Shown here in pieces: positions 28,001 to 39,000 of a stretch of DNA of 64,000 bases. A model generated the notes under the pieces. It was not told the origin of the DNA. It did no database searches and saw nothing but the letters and a program-made list of their open reading frames with translations. This DNA is from Leptoclinus maculatus. Lineage: Eukaryota; Chordata; Actinopteri; Perciformes; Stichaeidae. Made by a program: the position numbers and the translations under genes. Numbering within the stretch: position 1 is the first letter of the stretch; every line of letters starts with the position of its first letter. The DNA lies in assembly GCA_032191485.1 (NCBI GenBank), contig JAVDOI010000011.1:843463-907462 (forward strand), written 5' to 3'.

Positions 28001-31000
28001 TTGTATATTTCTGCCATTCTTACATGTTTTAATCCTAAAATAAAAGTGAAATTAAGACCATTCTTCCCTTCCTTCCTTCCTTCCTAAATTCTTCCTTTTC
28101 TCTTTATAAATACGAGGCATGTTTTTACGAAAGTCTTCTGTTTTTCCTCACCTGTGTGGTGGCGCTGTGGTGGCCGTCGGTGACCCGCACCGTCATGTTG
28201 TAGTTGGAGCGCCGAGCCGCGTCGAGCCGGCGGGCGATGGAGATGGTTCCTGTGTTTCTCTGGATGTCAAAGTCCTTTTCTTCATCGCCACCTGAGAGAG
28301 AAAGACAGACAGAGGTGTGCTCCGTCAGTTTGTGGGTGTCCAGCTGTCACATGTGAGATCTTAGATAGTGTGTCAGACTCTGCAGGTCTGATTTCTGACT
28401 GGTGGCAGGAATGATGCATCTTTTTGTTTGCCCTTGACTTTCTCCTTCCTGTCCTGCTGTCGGAGCAACAGGATGTACAGTTGAAATGGTTTTAAAACAT
28501 CAACAAACACAGGTGATGAGGATCCCTTAAAGGTCTAGTGTGTAGGATTTGGCGACATCTAGCGGTGAGGTTACAGATTGCAACCAACTGAATCTTCTCC
28601 TACGGTGGCCGACGAGAAAAAAGGCAAAAGTCCCTCTCTAAAGTCAGTGTTTAGTTTGTCCGTTCTGGGCTACTGTAGAAACATGGCGGTGCAACATGGC
28701 GGACTCCGTGATTAGGACTCGCTCCATATGTAGATATGGAGGTATCATTCTAAGCTAACGGAAACTTAACGATTCTTAGTTTCAGGTGATCTGACATCTG
28801 AGTCAGTTATCGAGATATATCCTTTGTCCTTGTTGCTGCCAATTAGGCGTTCAAATGTGGAAAAAGTACTTTTTTATATCAGTGTTCTCATAGTTTTCTA
28901 TATTCTCACATGCGTGATTGTTTTTCTTCTCTCTGTTTTTAAATCGGCAGTGACTCACTCTGCCCGTCTGTTTCTCTTTTCACTCCTTTGCGTCCTCTTT
29001 CCCTTTCCTTTCCTTCTCTCTTTTTTCTCTCCACTCTTCCCTTCTTCCTTCTCTTTATCCTGCACCCTCTTGCTTTTTCTTGCCATGACTTTCTTCTCTC
29101 TCTCAGTATGTACGTGAGAAAGGTAAACCTCCAGATGGTGTTTATTGAGATGTACACCTTGCGAAGGACTAAGCACACACCCAGAGACGTTTTTATACCT
29201 CCACATATGTTTCTATTCTGTTTCTATTATGTGACGGTTGAGACTGCACTCTGTCGCCACTTCTATTTAATCTAATTCTCTAATTCTCTACCTTTTCCCT
29301 TTCTTCTCTTTCCTGACATCATACTCAAACAAACACACACACACACACACACTCTGCACTCTCTGTTTGTTCTTGATCGATAGAAATAGACCTCTAGATG
29401 ACCCAATTATCTGTCAGTTACGCCGTAATGACTGAGCTGAAACACTGCAGACCAAGCAGCAGCATTGACAGGTCTGTTTAAGTGATTTAGATTTCCAAAT
29501 CCTCTGGATTGACTTCCTGTAAGACACACACCAGCAGCCACCAGGGCTTTCGTGAAAAAAAGAAAAGAGTGAATCGAACGCAGCAATGCTCATCGCCGGC
29601 TGTCATCTCGGCACAAAGAGAGGAAGATCTGCAGTGAACACAATTTCTCCATTTACTGATCATTTCCAGGAAGATACGATATCCCTGCCATGGTTGGAGG
29701 TTCCATTCCCTCTGGAGCAAGCCATGCAAAAAATGTATTTTACTCATGGTACTGGGAGATTACAAAGTGCACGGCAAATGTTCTGGGTCAGGACCAGAAC
29801 CGAGAGGCCTCTGGCCCATCATCCTCGATCTCCTCCTCAGTTATCGCTTATATGTGGCTGAATTCGTCACATCGGTTGACCTCACATGCAGAGCAGCAGG
29901 AGAGGAGGTCATAAGCCCACTGTACACTTCCTGCACCACACCGCAGAAAAGACACAGTTAGAAAGTGGAACATCTAGCAGCTAAAGAGCCAGATATTATT
30001 TCTCAGGAGTTGGTGGAGAGCGAATATTGGATGCAAAGCAAATTTTAGAGGTGACGCAACTGCATACAGAGTCCATAAGAGACGGAAAAGAAAAGAGTCT
30101 TTGGGTTCTCAGTTGAGTCAGATGCTCAACATCATACGTCCGTACAAGTTGGTCTATTGGCTTTTGGGGTTCTTAATGATTTAGGTGACCCTCTGACCTT
30201 TCATCAAGCCAGTCATCAAGCATCAAGTTCCCTACAAATACCCCAAATCACAATTTTAACGCCTCATAGATATTAGAAGAGACCTGCAGCACCAACGAGC
30301 AGGTGCTAAAGGCCTTTATCATCTATTCAAATGGTTGATCGTCAATATGAATACAAGAAGACAAAGTCGTGGCCGTAGTAAGTTTGACGGGAGTAAAGGA
30401 GGAAGTCAGGTGACGTAGAATAAAGAGCGGTAAAATCCACCTGGAGCAGGAGTCCAGTCCAATGCTTGGGTCAAACACACAGCTGTTCGTGTCCTGTGTG
30501 AAACCAAAAGTCAACGATTACTAATTTCATCGTACTTTTGTTTCATAACTTGCGTACTTCAACCAGGGTCAAGTTTCGTAAGTTGTTTTGTTTCCTTCCA
30601 CGACATGGTATGTGCAGTTAGGCCGGTCTGAAGCATTAGAGTAAAGTATTGATACCCATTCAATCTACTGATAACATTTAAAATAGGTGCCCCAGGACAA
30701 AATGTATATGTTTTTGGCTCCTAGAGGAAGAAAGAGCATGCTGTTTGTTTTATCTGTCACTTTTGCACTGCATTGCTTTGCTGCTCATTTTGGTTTCTTT
30801 CGAGAGCTCAGGCTGGGACATGTTAAATCATACTGGGCTTTACAAATAAACTCGACTGAGTTATTCTAAATCCATTTTTCCACCATGGAGTACTGTATGA
30901 TTGAATACAATGCATTCTGAACAAGCTATGCTTCCAAGTTGAATGTCTTGATCCTCAAATGGCCAAACTTTTGCAGACAACATTGCCAACATTCCCTTCA

Positions 31001-31305
31001 GGGCAAGTTGGAATAACGATGACACAGATGCCCTTTCCTGCTGCAACTTCCTCCAGTAATTGCTCCGAGGCACAAGGAGGCTTGCATTCCTCAGCTTGTC
31101 CCGTGTCCGCCTCGGGGCGTCCTCCAGGTACCTGACCCGCCTCAACAGCTGCGAGTTGTCCTCACCTTGTACAGCGAGAATCAGGTCAACTCTCCTGCAG
31201 AGAGGACATCATTTCCTCTGATTAGATCAGCAGTTACATTCTTCAGATCGCTGCTCAGCGGTTGAAGACAAAAGGTGAAGGTCAGGATCCATTGATTCTT
31301 TCCTG

Positions 31306-31339
<34 letters not shown>

Positions 31340-33735
31340 CCACACTCTAGCTGTGCAGAACAGTTACACTAACTTCAACCAAAGTGCAGCAAATTACACG
31401 TGTTTTCCAAAACAATGAACGATTACTTTGAATTGCAATCCAATCCTTTAATGAAAGGGACAGATTTCCATCATCAGGAAGTCCTGCTGGACTCAGACAG
31501 ATGGTCTGAACTCCTCTCAGACCAGATGCTCAACCATCCTGCAAGGGACCAACCTCGTCCTCCAGTGGAGAGCCGTGGCCTCAGACCTGCAGGTGCTGAC
31601 CCTCATCCCGAAACCCATCGCACCCAGCTGGGACCCACTCCAGCGCTCGGATCGCGGTCTCAGCGAAGCCGTAAGGACCGCCGCGTGCATCCACACAACA
31701 GCAGGTATCCAGATTTGGTGTTTCCACTTGGCTCTAAATGCAGCGAGGCCTTTTTGTAGTTATTCTGACAGCGAGGGAAGTCTTCATTTGTCTCGTCGAG
31801 TTATCTCGCGGCCAGAGAGGAGGCGTGATAGGCATCTGGGTTCTGCTGCTGGAGAGGAGGAAGGTAAAAGCAGCCCGATCATATCTGCATGGGAGAGGAG
31901 TCCTGTGACACAACAACACTCCCTCATCTGCCAACAAGACGAGGGGTCAGTGCTACTCGACTGTGGAGCAGACCGGGGTGGAGTAGAAGTTGAATAAAAC
32001 CTTATCGGTATACAGTGAGCTGGTCTCCAGTCTCATCATGTAGTCATGAAAATGTGGGTGAAGTCTAAATATAAAAATACAAAGAGGAGAGGTTGATCTG
32101 ACGGTTGACATGAGAATTCTTTATATCCAAAGCAAATATATGCAAAGGTGGAAGTGATTCTGCTGCCCAGGTGGACACCAAGCCTACAGGAGGAGCGCCA
32201 GGCTTTGAAGAAAATGTTACATAATGACCAAACGGAAATGTCTTTCTGGTTTATTTCGGTTGCTGGAGAATTTATTTTATAAATAATTCCTGATAATGAC
32301 ATACAGACACTAATTCAAACACTTTTACTCCATTAATTTAGAGATATGCATTGTCTTTTTCATAACATCTCAAATATGAAGTCTCCGAGAATAAATGCAC
32401 AATAACTGCATTAGACTTCTTTCAATGTAAAAGTTATCGGTGTTATCAGAAAAAAAGGATGTGAATAGATGAAAGAGATGCATGAAGGTTCTGCCAACTA
32501 TGTTTTTCATGCATTCATAACTTTGAAAACTGTATTTCTAAACTGTAGTTAGTGCTGCCAGACTCCTCGGGACAATCAGGACTCCTCTGCTTCGTGACAT
32601 AACTTAACTCACGCGTGACAGAAGACGTAGCATCCGGCGTCAGCAGCTATGAGACGACTGAATGTCCCCACGGGGGATGCAGAGGGTGTCTGTTGCTGAG
32701 CTGTCGGAGGTTCTGGCACAGACGGAGCTTGGCACAGCAAACTGAACAGGAGGAACCTCGGCCTTTCTCTGCACACCGCCTGGCAGGAAGTAACCTGGCA
32801 GACCCTGATGCCGCTCTTTTTTTCTGGAAAGCTCAAAGGGACCGAGACACCGGCACGCCCCGGAGTCACAGGGGGATGATTTCCACTTCAACTGAAAATA
32901 CTGTCACGCTTTTTAAATTTTCATAAAGCCCTCTGTGACGGTCCTTCTCATTGTGATCCGTGTCTGAGAGAAGCCAGAGAGGAGGAGGAGGAGGAAGAGG
33001 AGGAGCAGGAATGGCCAGCTCGTTCCTCCTGTGGTGATCTGGAAGGTGATGAGAGGAGGAACGCCACTGATTTATCCGACGTCCCGCTGATACCAAGACC
33101 TTTTTTTCCTCTCTATTCAGCCATCGCTCCAGGAACTCATGAGCTTCTGTGGTGGCAAGGTTGTGTTATTCATCCATATTTTGTTTGCATATATTTATCT
33201 TCTATCCATCTATCCTCCAAAGATTTATCTAAAATATCTGCCGGTTTATCAGTCTCACATGAGAAGCCTGCATGGCCGCTGAAGAACAACCGGGCAGCAA
33301 CCTCCGGTGCTGAAGAGTGAAGCCGATGCGGAAGTGTCTTAAAACGTGCATTCTCTCTACTGACCAGCAGGGGGCGACTCCTCCGGTTGCAAAAATAAGA
33401 CAGATTCTATGGAAGTCTATGAGAAATGTGCCATACGGCGTCTCTGCATCACTCCCCCCCGCATTGCAAATAGGGTACCATCCGTTCATCGGTTGCAAAA
33501 AAAAGCCAAGATGGCGACGGCGAAATCGCCAAACGAAATCACCGAACTCGAGGCTTCATAACGGTTTATTTAACGCTATGAATTGTGGGTAATTACCTCA
33601 AGCAAGGTCTGCAGAAATGCGGATTTAAGGAAAGTGCGTTTTGTTTCCTTTGACTTCTTTTAGAAATCATTACTCTCATTTGGGTGATGCTTGTTTTCCA
33701 TCACAGCTTGAAGTTTGTTCTGTTGGAAGCAAACA

Positions 33736-33821
<86 letters not shown>

Positions 33822-35938
33822 CACTTCCCCCTCACCTATGATATCGAACCATCTCTGCCGGTGCGTCTCCGTCATGATGATGCCCACCATGTTGGTGACG
33901 GGGTCCGTTTCCATGACGGCAAAGGTGAAGGGGGGCTCGTCGAACGTGATTGGCTCGGCGGAGGGCGGCGGGGGGGCGATCCACTCGATGTCGAGTCTCG
34001 CCGTGGACGAGCGCGGCGGGCTGCCCTGGTCTGTAGCTTTGATCTGAACATAACAATTAACATTGAAATGAGGAATTTGTCTAAAATATAGAGAAACTGT
34101 GAAACGATACTGGAGAACTTAAAGGAAAACGTAGCAGAAAGATGTTGCTGTTCTTAAACGCGTCCCTCATTTACTTCAAATCATCAAGAGTTTACTTAAT
34201 TTCTCGATTCTCAGTTCACTGTGGAGGCATTAAAGACAAACAGAAGAATTCAAAGTAACACAGAGTGAATACATTATATAAAAGTATTCCTTTAATTTCT
34301 CCATCCAGCTCTGTCTACCTCACGGTTTAAAGTAAGTGTTTGCAGGTTTGGGTGCCTACAATCAGCTTTAAATTAATTTAATGCACGATCTCATCAAAAA
34401 CTAAAGCAACATCGTAGCATTTGATTTCTTCTTTTTTTTACTATATTTTTTACAGATTTCAACCTAAAAAATTAAAGGTGTTTCAAAAGAAGATGAGTTA
34501 AAGCTGGAATTGTATCTAGATTTTATTGTGCTTTCTGCTGCTGGTTGCGTTAACAGAATAATGACACAACACAGAGTGCTTCAGTGATGTAAAACAATAT
34601 TTCCAATATTTTTGTCAACAAATATAAAAAGGACGCAAACCATCAACTAATGTACTACAACTAAATATTGTGTGTGTATCAAAGCCTGATATCTCTTCTT
34701 CCTCTGAGCCATAGAGCTCCAATACAACTCATCAATGATCCTCACAAAAGGAGATGAGTCCTTGAAACCATATATCTGTGAGCCATTTTAAAAGATGTAA
34801 ATGTTCACGAGGTACCGATAAGCTCGGAGCTGAGAGCTACTAACAGGGGAGGGAAGTCGTGAGGTAAAGTTCTGACTCATTTCGTGTTAGCTTGGTTAAT
34901 AAGAAGAACATAGAATAACACCAGCCTCGTGCTTTGGTTATCTAAAGGTGTTCAACGTCAAGAGAAACACACTTCTAACGACTGTTCTGTATGTCAACGC
35001 AGGAAGAATAAAGAGCTTTTCTGCTGCTGATGAACCTCTCTGGCTTCTACAAAGCATGAGTGATGACAGGGACAGACCTCTGGTGTTTAAACACGGATAA
35101 TTTAGCCTCTGTAGCAGAGCTGGTGGGCTCGGCCAAGACTCTGGAGTCCTCACACCTCCTTCAGAGGAAAACGTAAATGAAGAACAACTCTTTGGAGAAA
35201 GTATTCACATCAAGCCGGTTGTAAACACAAACTCATCGTCATCTTTAAATCAAAGTTCTGGGACACCGACCGTGAGAATACTGTAGTTTCCGGGCCAGAA
35301 GTCTCCGTGTGACGTCACCACGCCCGTCACCGGGTCGATCTCGAATCCCTCGTCCCTGTCGTCCGTGAGCTTGTAGGTCACCGCGGCGTTCGGGCCCTCG
35401 TCGTCATCGCGGGCGACCATCCTGCACACGTCCCGTTTGCCCGCCGGCCGGCGCTGCTCGGCCAGCTTGACGTGGAAAAGCTTGTCGGTGAACTTGGGCC
35501 GGTTGTCGTTGGCGTCCAGGACTCGGATCACGACGGTGGCGGTGGAGCGCAGAGACGGAGATCCGTTATCTGAGACGATCACCTGAGAATTAAGAAGAAA
35601 CGAGGATTAATAGCGTCATGATTTTATCATTTTACAGCTTGATGAAACTCTGTATGTAATTAAAAAACATCTATTTTTCTCCAATAAATCCAGACTGGAT
35701 GTCACGTTTTCAGCAACAGACTCTTGTCTTCATTCTAAAGGCGGTGTGTGTGTGTGTTTTTATGAGCCTTTAGAACTTATTATACTTCCATAGATTTATT
35801 GACTACAGAACACCAGGATTAGTTTTTATCTCAGCATCAACTCCGAAGGGAAAGAGGGGAATGTTTACAAGAGACTCACCTCGACGCTGTGTTCAGGTTT
35901 ACTCTCCCGATCCAACGCTGAGAGAGTGCTGATAACAC

Positions 35939-36023
<85 letters not shown>

Positions 36024-39000
36024 GAGAAAAATCAATATCGTTAGTGTGTGTGTGTGAAGTGAGAGTTGTAATTACTCCTAAACAAACAGAAGGTTAGGAG
36101 TGTTAGTGTTTCTGTTGTTGTAGGTGCGTCTCACAGTGACCGAGCCGAGCAAACACATGTTGGTTTATGGATGTTGTTGCTGGTAAAGCTGTGTGTCGTT
36201 GTGTATGTCTAACAGTTATATTAAAGTGTGTGTGTGTACAGTACAAGTGTGTGTATGTCAGTGTTTCCCATTGTTTTGCTGCCAAATACTAAAAACTTGA
36301 TGAAATAATTTCAACAGAAAAGCTCCCAGCAAACCGCTGATCGTCAGCACCAGACTGACAGTTTGGTGAATCAGTGTTTATGAACCGCAGACTTCGGCTT
36401 TGCTTCTGATAGAAGTTGTAAAGTTTGTGGCTCAGCAGGTTATTCAGACACAGCTGTTGGTTGGGAGTCGGTTTGTGTGTCTGCAGCTGTTTGTTTTCTT
36501 CACTTCAGACCTGCAGTAAAACCTGCCAGTTACACATCATCACTATACTCTTGTTTTGCATAACGCGTTAAAAAATGTATTATGCTCTTGTTTGGTCGAG
36601 GTAAATGTTAGAATATGTTTGAATTTTAGTAGTTGGTATTCACTGAAAAATTTGTATAAAAGACCAGAAAAGAGGATTCCCTTAATAGTACTGTATCTAT
36701 ACCGAATGTGTTATTTTTATAAATCCTAAACTTATTATAATTGATCATGTTTTAATTAAGGTCATTTTAGTTTGAAACCCGCACTTCGATGTATGTTTGC
36801 TCCGTCTTATCTCTTCCTTCCTGCAGCTGTGAGTCCTTTTACCAGTCGGGCTTTTGACCTCATCTCATCTCAATGAACGAAGTGAAACGTTTTAGGACCA
36901 TTAGCTCTAATGAGGAGAGCAGACACACCGGCAGAGGAGGGCGGCTAACGAGTGTGTGTGTGTGTGTGTGTCCTCTTTCACACAACCCTGGTGTTTGTTG
37001 TTGGTGTGAAATGATTATGATAATCTGATGCTCCTCAGCTTATTAAAAGGATCAACTTTAGGTTTTATAGTAACACTAGAATCACACATGAAATCCACTT
37101 TAATCAATCATGAAGACGACTGAAATAAAAACATAAATTAGTTTAAGAAAATGTATTTCAAAAGAGGTAAGGAAATGAGGTTGGAGCCTTGTCGCTCTTC
37201 TTTTATTTAAGTATTTTTAATTTTCTGCACGTTTACTGTTCATTTGAGTGATTATTCTCATTGTGAGACCATCGGCACAGACAGCTAAGGTTTATATATC
37301 TTTAAAAATAACCTTAACAACAATACTAACGTGGATAACGTCACAAAGGCATTCATGGTGTTGCATCACAGAAGTACAGCTCGTCTTCTTTCTTCGCTCT
37401 GCACACCCCGGCCACACACCGTCTAATTGTCAGTTTTGGAAAGCTGCAAAACTATCTGGGTGAGATGGTTTTATTACAATGGGCCTGGATTTACGTTGAG
37501 GAGGGGGGGGGGGGGGGGGGGGGGCGGGGGGACTATCTGTTGACAGAAACAGGAACATCAAAATGTCAGCCACCGACTAGAACTAGAGTAAATGTCTTAT
37601 TGTTTCAGCAGGTTGACTTCTGTTGGGCTGGAGGCCAGGTGTGTGTGTGTTCACATGTGAACATTCTTTCCTCCACTGTTCCTCCTCTCTGATTAATTAC
37701 ACAGATCACTTCTGTGAGGTGTCAAGCTTTTTCAAACCCACTAACATCTGGCTTCAGCCTTCACTGGGAAAGCTTGCATTTTGGCATTTTAGATCGTTGG
37801 CTAAAAACAACAAGGATTTGGACAATTATTATAATTCTTCAATGTACAACAGATAAAATGAATCTGCTCTCCTCAAAGCTACAAGACTCCATGAACAGAA
37901 ACATTCATTGTACCTGATCAATGTGGATGATGTTGATTAATACAAAATAATTCACAAGAGATCTAAAAAAGAAGGAATCAACTCTAAAATGTACTGTTGA
38001 CTAACCCTGAAAAGCACACTGGAATACTGTCAATAGGAAAGAATGCTAAGGGAGAAAGCTGTGGGAGCTTCTCTTTTAGGGGGCAGTGAAAGACCCCGCT
38101 GAGGGTCGTCCGGGCCTTTTTTTACGACGAGTGCAAACGAGCCCTGCATGGAGGACGTGGTCGGGACAGGTGGGGCACGTTAAGGAAGAGTGTTTTTGTC
38201 ATTAGTGCAGACGTGGGAATCAGCAGTGATTCTGTCTGCTGTCAAACCCACGTGAAGACAAACAGTGTCGTCTGGCATGTTAGGGCCCCGGATTGTTTGT
38301 TTCCGTGTCTTTTCCCCTCTAATTTCACCGCCAGTTGGCTTTTCTACAGCTGCTACTTCACATCTTTGTATATATTTCTTTAATGTAGCCTTTATTTAAC
38401 TCCCTGTTAAAACCGTGTTTTCAAGGGAGACGTCTTAAACGACGAGGCACAGAGTCAGTGGAACATTCACTGGGGGGTTGGTTTGGAAGGGGGATTTTCT
38501 TTCTTTCTAAGAATACGAAATTACATCTTGAATAACAATTGTATGCAAATAGGAAGAAAAAAAAAAGAGCAACAAACAGCTCAATTCATCACTAATTGCA
38601 AGAACGAGCCGTTTTAAAACAAATCCACCGAGCTGGGCCCCCGAGGGCCTCGAGGTGCCCCTCATTATCGGATCATTATCGGATACGATCTGAGATACAA
38701 ATCACTCGTCTGCCTGACTTACTGGCAATGCTATCTGATCACTGCGACCATTCTGAATGGAGCTCACACACAACATGTAAAGTTTAACAGCCGTGACAGA
38801 CGGACACAAACGGAGTGGAACAAATAAAGGCAAAGACATTTGAGTTTGAGCTGAAAATGTTTTAAAAAGAAGTGGAATATTATCAGCTATCCCAAATTCA
38901 AGAAAGAGTGAAACAAAGAGGCTGGAGATATTCTCTCTTGTTGTGAATTTTATGAATATATAGTTCATTTTCAATAATTTCCCCCCAAAAAACAGCGGGT

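Larger units (their letters stand above)
28292..33835 (-). other. fat2: fat2 intron 6 (5.5 kb)
   Basis: Contains interspersed repeats at 28529-28830, 29966-30060 and 33296-33562 (dispersed repeat copy 5), a CT run at 31309-31336, pyrimidine-rich sequence at 28975-29060, and the long TG run beside exon 6. ORFs at 30861-31145 and 31400-31997 lie in moderately GC-rich sequence but have no recognisable product; I treat them as non-coding. Confidence 0.75.

Noticed and set aside
30861..31997. ORFs of 94-140 codons in intron 6 with higher GC content
   Set aside because: I considered a retrotransposed gene fragment, but the translations resemble nothing I know and frames conflict. A protein-database search would settle it.
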